Source: Collybiopsis luxurians FD-317 M1
Lineage: Eukaryota > Basidiomycota > Agaricomycetes > Agaricales > Omphalotaceae
Assembly (NCBI GenBank): GCA_000827265.1
Contig: KN834823.1
Coordinates: 132,063 to 196,062, forward strand
DNA length: 64,000 nt
Direction of reading: 5' to 3'
Below the pieces are notes generated by a model, which saw only the letters and a program-made list of their open reading frames with translations, did no database searches and had not been told where the DNA came from. Below are positions 25,094 through 37,110 of this stretch, piece by piece. Each line of letters opens with the position of its first letter. Within the stretch, counting starts at the first letter, position 1. A program made the position numbers and the translations under genes.

Positions 25094-27231
25094 TATACAT
25101 AGTTGTCCGCTGTTCCAGTTCTAGAGATAGTCGCGTACGTCCTTGATGTATGTGATTGTGATTTCGACTGTTGCGTCTGCCTCACGCTGACAGACGAACT
25201 CCGACTTCGAACCGATGCTGCCGCCAACTTCACATCAAGTTTCGAGGGACTGGATTGTGCCTCGGTTAGTAAATACGGCTATGAATCAAAAGAGCAGTGA
25301 GACTAGACCACATTTATAATGATGAGGATAAAATAAGCGCACTTGTATATGGTTCTTGTGCTGCGAACTGTCTTCCCTTTTAAAAAGACCTGGGCCTGGA
25401 AGATTTAAGTTACCATCAACACCATTGATACCGAAACCACTTTGTTCGTCATCTACTATTTGACCCGCGATAACCTTTCGCGTGTTGAGAGTACACATGA
25501 AGGAAACGGCAAAGGCTAGCCATGGGTCAGCGAGGGGCTCGACAGTGATAGTTATCGGAAATAGCAGCTTACTTTTCGAGAGCACAAAGTAAACACCCAT
25601 GAAATCATATGTCTGGGGTCGGGCATCCAACTAGACATGACCAAAACTATCATTACTAGAACTTGAACAGCGATATGAGCAGCTCTCACGAAGATAAGTG
25701 TCAACACGGACAGAGTGCTGTGCTCTACGTAAACAAGGCAGATAAATTGACTGGTAGAATAATCACCTTGTTAATGCCCCCGTATGAATAGCATATCTAT
25801 TCAAACTTTCTACCAAGGAATCTGATCTTTGCAAGGGAATGATATAAACAATCGCCAAATGGATTGGTGATATGGAAACGGCAGGCCGATCACTTACTCT
25901 CTATAGCCTGTGCGCATTTTACCAAGGTAAAAAATGAGCGCAAAAGCAATGAGGACATCGGCTAATGCTCCAGTGGCAAGGGCTATTGAACCTTGCATCT
26001 GGACAAGGATGAGTTTCGAGTTTGAGAATCGGGGATAAATAGTTATAGCAAATTACCTTTATACTTGGGAGGTCGGAGATGCTCTCCAGCTGGTACCTAT
26101 AATTTCGGGGTGTCCAAGTTAGGTAACAAAGAACTCCTCTGACGAAAGCTGCTAATGACTAACGCTGCAACAAGCCATGTAATAATCCATCCTAAACACA
26201 GATAAGTATACGGATATTTCGATAAACCATATTCACTAACCGAACTGAACCATAAATACGACCCACTGTGAATCCCGGAAAGAAAATAAACAATCACCCA
26301 GCGTTATACGAGTTATAAAATACTCACAATAATGCCAGTGATGAGTCTATTACGCTGGCTGACTTTTCGAGTTGAAGCTCAGCACAGTCTAAGAAGACTT
26401 TAAGACAAGAAGACACGTACATCTCCATACTCGTATAGTAAAACAACTTGATAATTTAACACGCAGTTTTTGATCTGAGCTTTTTTTAAAAAAAGGTAGA
26501 AGAACTCACACTTTAACAATACAGCCTGATATGGCCTGCAAATTTGTCAATGCTTAGATCCATCAACACGATAAGAGACAAAGACAAGAAAGCATTTGCG
26601 AAGAGCCGGCCAGCGACCACTGGAGCGCCAAGCCGGTTTTAGGTTTGCGGAAAGGAACAACAGCATGGATGAGATTTTCTGGCTTACAGCGACTAATACC
26701 TGACTCTGTCGAGATACAGTGGCATTTCAGAGAAAGGAACATAAGCTCATCAAAGGAAAACTCACCGTGAGAGACCAAACAATAGGCTCCGTAAGTATGG
26801 CGACATATGAACCGAAAAGTCTATCGTCACGATTCAGGAGGATCACCAGGCTCACTCGAAGGATGTACACCTACGAAATAGTGTAGTGATAAAGGGCATG
26901 GGAGATTAAAATTACGTGAAGCGTTTCAAGAGACCTTGACCAGTTTTCCAGTGCTTATTCAAAAAGTGACGACGGTACGAACCATATTATTCCTACCTGG
27001 GAACGAAGTATTCAATGAAGGTAAATGCGAGACAATGGGGAAATTTACCAAGATCTTCAGTTCAACTGAATCAGCGGTAAAATGCTGATAATAGTTGAAA
27101 ACTTGGCATGTCAGAATGCCGAGCACAGCGCAGGCAAAGCTATGTCCAATGTATGCAGCCCCGAGCGTATCATCCAAGCTAATGCTCAGGAGAATCGAGG
27201 GATCTGAGCTTGTATTGTCGTTGCCACTCAT
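25094..27231 (-). CDS. DUF6534-type seven-helix membrane protein (copy B)
   Basis: Paralogue of copy A on the same strand, about 1.4 kb upstream of it. The start at 27231 gives MSGNDNTSSDP and then the first helix with DDTLGAAYIGHSFAC. Matching exons include LETLHVILISHALYHYT, LFGSYVAILTEPIVWSL, the ISQRNRLITGII loop, MQGSIALATGALADVL with KMRTGYRE, RPQTYDFMGVYF and the family C-terminal signature FAVSFMCTLNTRK. The last exon, reached through an intron after residues KNHIQ, gives a Ser-rich tail ending at 25094. The exon-intron pattern parallels copy A. All exons I could follow are open. The two tails differ, so the copies may signal differently; that is inference. Confidence 0.76.
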
Positions 27232-28639
27232 GTTGGGGCAGATTGGGGGGGCGATAATTTCAAACGTGGGCCATAGAAATACGGACGTCAAGTACCAGAG
27301 AAAGAACAACATTCCTTACCGCAATTATTATGTCAATCATACAGCAGTTAGGCTGCGCAGGCAAGACTGATAGATGTTCAGATGGATAGATACCAAAGCG
27401 TTCGAAGGCTTTCAGTTGGGGAGTATCATTACGCGACGAATCATTCCTGTCATAAGGAACACGACATGCTACATCAGTAAAAAGGAAGACAAACATCTGG
27501 CTATAGTTTTGCGGTGCTGGCGCTCCCTCGATTATCACAGTGATCTAAGGGCTGGAAAACATATATCGTGAAGCATGTGTGCCAGGGCATAAAAGTATTG
27601 ACATTTCTTGCTGGAGTCCTGCTCCGCCAGAGCCAGAATGCGAAGACGTTGATGTAACGTTGATTAGCATTTAGTCAGCGTGTGCATTGTTAAGCGCCAG
27701 TCACGTTTTGTTGGCGGCAAAGTTCGAATTCTCTTACTATGGTTCGCTGGAACATGCTTGCTCCCATTGAATGATAACGGCTCATCAAGCAGGTGCACCT
27801 TGCCTTTCTGAACCTCATTTACGCCCGTATTCATTGCCCTCTCAGAATCCGTCGGATGTCGATCAAATTTTTAACCATCGATTAATTTATTCACCGCTTG
27901 GAAACGACGAATGAATTTCATACAAATTATATCCTGGTCGTATAGCACACCAAACTTTGAGATCACAGTCGTTTACCCAATTAAACCGAAATAAGATAGC
28001 CGCGCTTCATGTTTAGTGGCCGTTCAAACCCAATCGATCGAAGAGACCGCGTGTCTTCCGTTAGGAACAGACGTGTTCCTGGTACTAGAGGCGCCTATTG
28101 CTGATAGCATCCTGCACCTCTGCTGCTGTTAGTAGTTTTCACGCTTTGACTCACTACTTGGCTACCTCTTAGAGACTATAGGCTTCGGGTGAAACTGGGT
28201 AAGCACGAAGTTTCTGTGAATTCCTTTTGTAGTACGATGCTGAGCTTCACGTAGCATCGTCGTTGTGTATAGCTTTTACCTAATTAAAAGCCGCTGCGGT
28301 GCAGATTTCGATCGATCTTCGTGTCTTCATTATGGTAGGTTGGACGGTAAGTTGCAAAATGGAGAATGGCCTACACATGTGAGCAGCACGATTACCGCAT
28401 TCCAAACCTCGAGAAAGTAACTTATGAACACGAGCTAACTGGAAAGTGTCTGTTCACCCCCCAAGAGTCTGGTTATTTCTTTCTCACCTTGTTTGAGAAG
28501 AGTCAACCGGTTGACGAGTTTTCTCATGTACGTCGCTCCATGAATTCTTGGCTATTCTACGTCGACCGTCTTAACTGATCAAACTTTTTCCATCAGTTGA
28601 TATCCGCCAGTCATCTCCACCTCTCCAAACAGTTATAAA
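27232..28639. other. Intergenic, divergent promoter region
   Basis: Lies between the start of copy B and the start of the IRG-like gene, which are divergently transcribed. A short open frame at 28366-28578 has no known family. No repeat or RNA was seen. Confidence 0.5.
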
Positions 28640-30163
28640 ATGGGTAGCAGACAGTCCAGAGCAGCCAAGGCTGACGTTGATGAAATCAATGAAAGCAATG
28701 TCCGCCGAAATCCAGTCGTGCAAGCTTTGGAGAAGAAGCATCGGGAAGAGCTCGAGGAGTTACACAAGTCAGCGGAAAAGCGTGCCGAGGCCGATGAAAA
28801 CCTCCGATCTCGCCAGGAGAAACAACATCAAAAGAACATTCTCGCTCTTCAGTCGCAGCTAGATCAGGAAGCGGACGCTCGTCGAAACGCAGAAGAACTA
28901 CACAAGGTGGCAGATGTGAAGCGAGCGAAAGCTGAGGAAGAGGCTTTGGAGCATGCTAAACAGGCGGAAAAGGCGCAGAAGGCTAGAGATGATGCTGTCC
29001 ATGCCGCAGAGAAGGCCAGGAAAGCTATGGAGGAGGCGGAGAGTCGAGCTCACGCCGAGCGACGTGCGAGGGATGAGGCTGAAGAGGAAAGAAAGAATGC
29101 TGTTCTTTCAGCCGAAGAATTTCGAGAACGAGAACGTTCAGCAAGGGATGCCGCTGCAGAAGCCGAAGAAGCCAAGGCAAAATTCGAGAGACTCGAGGAA
29201 AAGGCTCGGGTTAAAGGACAAGAGGTCGAGGAGCAGCTACGTCACTCCAAATCGGAGCGAGAAAAGGCGGAGAGGGAACTTGCAAAGGCGCGGAGACACG
29301 AAAATCAGCTGGCTGATCTCGAGCCTGTTCCTATGCCCACACAGGTGGAATTTGAGCAAACCAAACGCGAACGGCAGTACATTGAGGGTCGGTTGCATTT
29401 TGCCATTGCTGGTACTGCGGGGAGTGGAAAGTCTTCTTTAATCAATGCTTTCCGTGGTGTGAGCAAGGGTACAGCAAGCGCCGCTGCTACGGGTGTCGTC
29501 GAGACGACAGTCAGCATCGGCAGATACGAGGACCCGCATCCTGACCGCTCGAAATTCGTCTGGTACGATATACCGGGAGCAGGAACTATAAACGTCAGCC
29601 ATTCTGGGTACTTCATCAAGCAAGGCTTGTATATCTTCGATGCAATCATTGTCCTTTTCGATTCGCGTTTTGTGGACACCGACATCTCGATTTTGGAGAA
29701 CTGTAAAAAGTTCAACATTCCGGCGTTTATCGTTCGGAGCAAATCGGATGAGCATATCAAGGCTATTGCGGACGAGATGAGGGAGGAGTTGGACGAGGAT
29801 GAGAGTGAAGACGAGGAGGATGTGAGGTCGAAGGACCGGGAGGTTCGGAGGACACGAATCGACGCTGACGCCAGGGACCAGTATGTGACTCTCACCCGGC
29901 AGAATGTCAAGGAGAATCTGAGGAAAGTTGGGCTGGACGAGGAACAGAAGGTTTATTTGATTTCGCGGCGGACGTTATTGAGGATCGTTAGGGGGAAGCA
30001 GGCCGCACCGACCAAGCTCATCGATGAGTATGATTTGATCAAAGACGTTATGGCCGCAATCAAGGAGAGGAGGATCAATACACCAGCGTTCAAACCAAAT
30101 CCTACTAGAAGTGGCTCGTATTTGAACCCGCTCAGTTGGGGATCAGGATGGAATCGGAGGTAA
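28640..30163 (+). CDS. Coiled-coil, IRG-like GTPase with N-myristoylation signal
   Basis: Single-exon gene of 507 aa. The N-terminus MGSRQSRA fits the N-myristoyltransferase pattern (Gly2, Ser6), so membrane attachment is expected. Residues about 25-225 form a long charged coiled coil rich in Glu, Lys, Arg and Ala. A P-loop GTPase follows: G1 GTAGSGKSS (258-266), a Thr-containing switch near 284-292, and G3 DIPGAG (310-315). The G4 position reads RSKSD (366-370), the variant loop seen in immunity-related (IRG/p47) GTPases where classical Ras proteins have NKxD. A highly acidic segment (about 382-395) interrupts the domain. IRG GTPases in vertebrates act on pathogen vacuole membranes; fungal relatives have no established role. 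The start is the first in-frame ATG and is supported by the acylation signal. Confidence 0.88.
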   Translation: MGSRQSRAAKADVDEINESNVRRNPVVQALEKKHREELEELHKSAEKRAEADENLRSRQEKQHQKNILALQSQLDQEADARRNAEELHKVADVKRAKAEEEALEHAKQAEKAQKARDDAVHAAEKARKAMEEAESRAHAERRARDEAEEERKNAVLSAEEFRERERSARDAAAEAEEAKAKFERLEEKARVKGQEVEEQLRHSKSEREKAERELAKARRHENQLADLEPVPMPTQVEFEQTKRERQYIEGRLHFAIAGTAGSGKSSLINAFRGVSKGTASAAATGVVETTVSIGRYEDPHPDRSKFVWYDIPGAGTINVSHSGYFIKQGLYIFDAIIVLFDSRFVDTDISILENCKKFNIPAFIVRSKSDEHIKAIADEMREELDEDESEDEEDVRSKDREVRRTRIDADARDQYVTLTRQNVKENLRKVGLDEEQKVYLISRRTLLRIVRGKQAAPTKLIDEYDLIKDVMAAIKERRINTPAFKPNPTRSGSYLNPLSWGSGWNRR

Positions 30164-30598
30164 GGTCGGGACGCAGAGAGTGATCCGGGTAATCAGGCAT
30201 ACCGCACGTGCCAAGACCAACTTCATGTTACGAGCTTACCTTATTCTCTCTTTTTTTTGTTTTGTATACACGAAGCATGCTTCCGTTTTTCGACATAATC
30301 TGTCATGCTTTTATTTTTGTTCCTCGCTCAGCTTTTGACTCAACAACGCACCCGCAGTCCCGACTCCATGTAATTATCAATTGAACAATCAGTCAAGTTC
30401 GAGGTTCATTTTACAACAATGAAGAGTTCATACAGGTACACTGCTAATGAAGTACAACTACGTACAGTAGCATTAAAAGATTCGTAACAGGGGATAAGCT
30501 AGATCACTGAGCCCGACGTCGTCGAACAACCCGCTCAAACCGCTCGGCGCGCTATTTTGGCCGTGACGTGAGCCTGCATTCCTGGAGTCCGATGTAGC
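30164..30598. other. Convergent 3' region
   Basis: Short region between the IRG-like gene and the convergent prenyltransferase gene. It has T-rich runs typical of 3' ends. No gene was recognised. Confidence 0.5.
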
Positions 30599-31942
30599 TT
30601 AAAGGGGTATACCGCTGGTTAGTCGAGCAAGGACGGCATCCGCAACAAACCCTCCAAGGACGACCTGGCCGATGAGTGGAGTTTGCAAAAAGAAATCTCT
30701 GCAATCTTCTGGTCGATCAACGTCGGTTGTGAGAAGTTTGGACATAAGCAGACCTGCTGCTATCAAGACGCCTGCAAAAAATGCGATACCATGGCCATTG
30801 AGATAACCTCCGTATGAAAGAAGCCCAAAAAATAACGCCGCGGTGGTAGAGCAGACAGAGATCGTGTATTGACCACACAGCAGGGCAGAAGATTTAATGT
30901 CAATCTGAATGTCATCCGCTTTGTCCTGGAAATACATAATCATTAACCTGTCACGAAGGGTGCAAAGTTTCTCCTACTCACCATGTGCTGATAGATCGTT
31001 TCGTATGTCCAAACCCAGAAACATCCCGCGATGTAGACAGGGACTAAGATCTCGTAAGGCATCCGCTTGGAGGTATTCAGGGTACTCCACCCCATGAAGA
31101 CGCCAACGGTGAACATGAGACCCTACGATACCAGAGATTAGGTAACTGAAAGCATATTAGATGTAGTCAACCCACCAAAGGTACGGGAGCAAAGTACATC
31201 CAGCGCTGGAAACAAATTATTGCTTTTAGAATCGACCAGGCGTAGTAAAGCAATGACGGCTGACCTTGCACGTAGGATAGATGATGAACAAGGGGGCGGC
31301 GGCACAAGCAAATCGTAATCTAACCGTGAGTATTAATCATCAAGGATACTCGACAGCGAGACTGTAACCACTAACGAGATTGGATCCAGAAGAGCCCGAG
31401 CAAGGTATATCCCTAGCGCCACCTGGATTGCAAAGAACAGCCAGGCACGGTCTATGGAAATTGATCCCCTGGGAATGGCGCGACCTTTCGTGCGGGTAAC
31501 CAACGCATCGATATCTTTAAAGGGTACCGACGATCAGAAGACATGATGAGAAGAACAATGCCAGAGTAGCTCACCGTGATCCAGAATATCATCAATGGTC
31601 ATGATCTATCCAGTCGCGTGAGCATGGAGAAGGTCGGATAACGTTGACAAGTACTCACCAGCGACTTGATTCCAGAACACAATACCAAGTACTTGGCAGC
31701 CCAGAGCAGAGCAGTAATTCCTGATATCTGAGGCTGGGCATGGTACACCATTGCAAGAGCCCACGCTGAACAGGAATCGTGAGAATGATTGACGAAGTGA
31801 GAGAACATCTTGGACGCGACTTACAGGTTGGAAGCCAAGTAGTCCAGCAACCCATATGGTTGTTCAAGCGGCATAGTTCCCAGCAAGCGTTGAGCTCTTC
31901 TTTGGAGGGAAGGGCAAACAGGTTGGTCGAACGCTTGAACAT
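30599..31942 (-). CDS. UbiA-family prenyltransferase
   Basis: Integral membrane enzyme that joins a polyprenyl diphosphate to an aromatic or other acceptor. The start at 31942 gives MFKRSTNLFALPSKEE. Exons joined in phase cover a first helix (SWALAMVYHA), the first Asp-rich motif in IMTIDDILDHDID followed by TRTKGRAIPRG, the YPTCKRWMYFAP loop, the helix ending YETIYQHM, and the second Asp-rich motif DKADDIQIDIKSSA. A C-terminal set of helices ends at 30599. This order is the UbiA pattern, with two Mg-diphosphate binding sites. The first motif is DDxxD, where most family members have NDxxD. The gene appears intact. It could serve ubiquinone synthesis (COQ2-like) or a meroterpenoid pathway; sequence alone does not decide. 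Confidence 0.88.
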
Positions 31943-33495
31943 TGGAAGGGAAGCGATAGGGAGCTGGAGCCTCAGAGCCGGAAATCGCCCTCATTTTATG
32001 TCGCCAGCGAAAGTAAAACTTGGCAATTCAAATTGATGAGATGTTGTCAATTGAAGACCTATGTGCGGCTTTTTTTTTTTACTCGGAATGGATAAAGTGG
32101 AGGTGTTTCCGGTGATTCGTGGTGCTGGGTCCTGATTGCTTTAAGTGGTATGGCACGATGTACAGAAAAACAAAATGAACACGTCATTAAACGGAAATTA
32201 CCAGATATAGGTTATCAGCCTGAATTGATTCAAGAAATGTATGGGTTTTTTTTCGTAAACATTTGGTGAGAATGTTCGGATAACAGTCTAGAACTTGAAG
32301 TTTTGCTCGTTGACGATCAACACGTTCAATCGCTTGAAACTTCTATCAGGATCCATCAAAATCTTGGGGATGGTCGAATCGTGACAGTCCTTCGCGGGTG
32401 TTTTGACATATGTCGTACTCTCACGTTGCTCCTTGTTACCGAACTTCTTTTTTTTTGAATCCGTTCATTCTGGTGAACGTGTAATGCTCGTCTGCATCGG
32501 CCACGGCTACAAAGGTAGGATAGTCTCAAAGATTACAATCAACTCGGGCGCAGCGCAGCTTATAAATTGATCCGGCGGAGGACCCCATCCTCAGGGTAAA
32601 TGTGATACTCCCGAGCATCCGCCACTAACATACATAGGAACACGGTTACTTAAAGTAGCTGAATACACTCTAAGCACACTGCGCGCACATTGGAACGCCC
32701 TGGAGCGACCCTACCGGCCTCAACATCGGCCATTCTTCTCCTGCATGCCACACAAGCCAAGTACGCGATGACCTGTATGCAGCTTCAACAGAGTCTCAAT
32801 TGAATAATCACACCATTGATTAATGGTCCATCCTTCATTGGATAACGCAGGTCAGTATGGACCCACAAGGGACCTATGTATACGTTACAGAAACACGCGC
32901 CGTGCCTTCTGCACTTCGCATTGCGTCTCTACATGTAACATGGGTAATTTTTTCCAACTTGGTGTCGGGTTTGTTCGCTTGAAAAAGAAAAGAAGACAAG
33001 CGAAGACCGAGGCTTCTCGCTGCCGTCAATGCACCCACACTGCAAATAATAAAGTTTGCGTATTCTGTGTTTCTGTGTTTTCATTTTAACCTTAAGTTTA
33101 TCCTTTCGCAGATTTCGTAGCGTCATCTGTCAAAGATTATGAGATGTAAGAGGTCGAAGTGGAAGTGTGAACCCAGTAAACGATTCCCGATCGGGTGAAC
33201 CCATCTCGTAACGATTGTGTCAATCATTTCTGACATATGCGCATATCAGCTTCTTCCATCTTCTATCGTCGAATTTTTCCTGTTCGTCGCTGTAGAGATA
33301 TTCCCGCAGTGCCTACCCGGCATGTGGATCCTGAATATTCCTTCTTTTTGGCTCGCCCGCGGAGTATGCTCTGGAAGCTGACCACCGCCCACACGTCTAG
33401 CACCTGCCGTCAACGATTTGCCTGTTTTGCATTCAAGCGTCCGTAGTCCAGCGCCGCCGGTTATTCCATGGAGTCGCTTTCTGCAACGGCATTGC

Positions 33496-33608
33496 ATATC
33501 TTGCGGATCCACTTTTGTTATTGTAATCTTGAGGTAGACCCAGAGAGTCGCAAACGCCATGGTTCATCTTCCGGATTCATTTGTTACCGTAACCTCGAGG
33601 TAGACTAT
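33496..33608. repeat. Imperfect short tandem duplication
   Basis: Two neighbouring segments share the pattern cttgcggatccacttttgtt / cttccggattcatttgttac and both run into a cttgaggtagac or cctcgaggtagac end. Units are about 45 bp and separated by about 20 bp. No function is evident. Confidence 0.5.
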
Positions 33609-36146
33609 CAGGAACTAACATCCGACGATCTTCATGATTAACTAGAATTTTAGTTTTCTCCGCACGAATAATAATGATATGATAGATAGATATGATATAT
33701 GGCGCAGCTGATCAATAAAGTTTCGCCCATACATATTTACATTACTCTATTTGTACATAGTAACTTTAAATCTCGGATCAGTAACCGGCTTTTGATGGAG
33801 CGCTGTTGAGCTGGCTTACTTACTGTTAATTACTCGAGATGAAAGATACGAAACAAGACTGTATAAAGCAAAATCCACGCGTTTCATTACTCGCACCGTT
33901 CAAAGTTTAAATTCGGCTACGATAACTTCTGGCGAGTGAATGAGTCCTTCACCTCGTCTAAGCTATCATAGTAATGTAGCACCGTCTGTCCCGTTTATGA
34001 CATACTCTAGCTATTTTTCATCCCCGAAAAATAGCACTAACTTATCATGACTTCCCTTACTTCCCGGAAAAATGAGTCCGCAACCTCGAATGCTCGAGTA
34101 CACTAAGCACATACCGAATCGAAGTTACTAGGTAGCCTAACAGTACGTACTACGCAAAGTACGTCGCTTCTCGCCAGCTATGGCAGGTATCTGGGCAGGT
34201 TGGTTCACAAGAGCTACATCAGTACGTGGCACGTTCCTCAATGACGAGCGAAAATTTTCTGAAGCCTGCCACCGACCCTGTCCACCGCACACCCCTGCGG
34301 TATCTTCGGAAGTGAGCGTCCAGTTTGAGGGAGGATAATTTCTTTCGCGGCTAGTTCAAGTTAGGACTAGCTGCCCGCTAGTTAAAATTAGTTCGATGAT
34401 CAGTTCAGAGCCAAGCCTGAGACTAAATTGATGGCTCAATTGCCGCAGGGTCAATCCAAGCGACGCGAACGCATGCGTTCAAAAGTCTACATCCTCTGAA
34501 TAATTTGTCCTGTACCTTCGAGTATTTTGTCAGCCATTTGTCGACAGAACCTACTTTACACCTCTAAGCATCAAAGAATTAGTCCAGAATACGACTGAAG
34601 TAGAGTTCTACAGTGTCATGAGGTTACGAGGAAATACATAGCCTGTGGAAGTACGGTAAGAAATTCAACAGAACGTGCGAGCTCTGAACGCCAGTCTTCC
34701 GAGAAGAGGGTCTATTAGGCAATAACTTGCATGGTACTTACTCTTGGCCTCATAGTGAAGTGTATTGAAATTTTACCTGAATACATGTACTAACTAGTAT
34801 GCTAAGCTGGTCATTCAGGCAGTGGAGCTACCCAGTATAATTTACTATCTTTCCTATCTTATCCTAGTAGACAAACGTACGTAAGATTTTAAGAACTTCC
34901 CTTCAGCATAAGTGACTCACTGTTTAAACTAATTTCGCTTAGAGAATCAGTCGTCCTTTTATCAAACCGAGTAGCGGATGGGAATTATCATGCATGCTGA
35001 CTGATTTTGCTGTCTATCTGTCCAAATCTCACAAATTGTAGTGGTGGATCCTCTGAGTTGCATGATGACATGACAGCACTTGAGCAGAGCTGAATTCCTC
35101 CAGTACGAACTAGGAGCGACTCCGAGCGATACAGCTAAGAGAACGAGATAGCAAAATCTGCCACACACTAGACAGGTATGAACTGCCTATGCACCTTACA
35201 GAGCTTAGTTTGCCTCCATCGAGGATCTATGAGAACTCTACCGCAAGGGCCAGTGCCACAGTGCAGTTCCGCCTGAGATGGGAATTTGAATTTTCCCGAG
35301 TTAGTGAACTGCATACCGCCGACCCTTCTGCGATATTTATTTCGTTATTTATCAAGGTCTCTTACCGAAGGCTTCCCGACTCACATACATTAGCAGTACC
35401 TGTAGCAAATTTCACCAAGGTACCTCCCTACGCCGCACGGAAAGCCGGGATGCAACTGCGAAGTATCGCTATCCCGGGCTAATTACTAGTAATTAATCTT
35501 ACTTTTCTGTGCCTTTATTTACTGGTGAGAGGTTCTGTCCGTGATTAGTCAACCTGCAGGGATCGAGACCGATCCTGAGAGGTTGCTATGCATACTTAAA
35601 TGGGATGTACACAGTGTTCAAAGCCCTTAGTTTCTGGAATCTCGATCTCCCAGCACAAGATACTGATTATGTAGCAATCTGCGATCTTGCTGATTGGCCG
35701 ACGAAGAAGGAACGTTGCAAAATTTCTACCACTCAGGCTTACAGTACTACACCGTCCGATAGTTTCTACTCACCGGACTATTGCTAAAGAAGAAATATGC
35801 CCATCGAGTAAAGAATGGAGCAACTCTTGCGTACCTCCTGCTGTCACGTACAAAACCAAAAGGAACTTAGCGTTCGAAATTCATTTTACTGCCCAAATCT
35901 TCAATGACTCTCTCATTCTGAGCACTAAATTCGCCAATTGGCCCGTCCCGGTCTGCTCTCTTATGCGGAACCTTCAGCGCCGCTCGACTACCGGATCTCT
36001 CAATGATAGTATGATAACAATCAGCCAAATAACGTTACAGCCCATATAATTGCGCAGGTTCGTTTCACGAGAGGCGGTGAAAAATCAAAACAAGTGGTAA
36101 TGCGCGGTGTTTGCTTCCTTGCATTGACTCCTTCAAATCCTTTCCA

Positions 36147-37110
36147 GGATGCTTTCACTGTTTCGTCCGAACGACCCTTTGGCCGCTGTATTCATTGAAT
36201 TCAGCTTCTCATATATAATCATCAGAACATTTACGATGCAAGTTATCATGTATTTCGTTATTTACGGACGAATCCATGAACATGCAGATTTCGGTGAGTG
36301 GGATTTCGACTAGCGTACACTGGAATCTCAAGGTTCAAATGTCCAATGGGATTCATTTGTATGCACGTCATTCTGGAAGAAAAAAGTTTACATCTTGATC
36401 AAGAATCCATGTTACTCACTACGTATCTTTGTAAGAATTTTGCGTTTGAATTGTGAAGCGTGCTGTGTGATAGAACGAACTTACTTTGGAAGCGTTTCCA
36501 TACATAGATGATCTTCCACACGGGCAGCCTACACGCTCAACCGCTACGTTCTAGTACTCCGTACGTCATAGAATTCCTTGATTAGACATCGTGATTAGCA
36601 TCTTCAACAGTGCAGAATAATTATTGTTCGCCACTAGAAGTGATCTCAGAACCAGTTATAATGGTAAGCTGGCGTAGTTCGGAAGTTCGAGGCCTTTCCC
36701 GCTGAATTTTGACAGCCTCAGGTCTTGGTTGGCGTTGTTCTGATCGACCTACCGTTACTTCGGTTGCTTTATTGACAAATCCCTACAGGCTGTGTCTGGA
36801 AGCCTTGTGAAGATGTAAGTAATCATGCAGGCTTCTTCCCCGATCTGTTATCGTTGCTTCGTAGTTCCCGTAAGTCGCACACCTTCATTCCATTCATCGA
36901 GTCTCATGTTTCGTTCATTTTATGCACTCAGTAATCGCAACGTCATCGTTACGGCGGCAATGGTAGGTGTGTTCGGTATCACTTGTGTAAACGAAAACAT
37001 TATCTTCGTGGGCGATAGTGTTAATTTTGTAATCAGGTTGGCTCCTTGTACTACACTGTCCGCTGTCATAAATTTCTCCATCCGCTGGAGGATCTATGCT
37101 TGGTAGTTTC
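36147..37110 (+). pseudogene. Possible relic of a seven-helix membrane-protein gene
   Basis: A first exon-like frame at about 36149-36295 contains hydrophobic helices (for example SYIIIRTF, VIMYFVIYGRI) and ends at a GTGAGTG donor. Near 36925-37110 a frame reads FRSFYALSNRNVIV and later IRWRIYAW, resembling the RVYALYNRN segment typical of DUF6533-type membrane proteins. I could not link the pieces into one intact frame. Either the gene is decayed or its introns escape me. Confidence 0.3.

Noticed and set aside
29305..29910. 201-codon minus-strand frame opposite the GTPase
   Set aside because: The sense frame has all GTPase motifs; the antisense frame is Ser-rich by codon mirror only.
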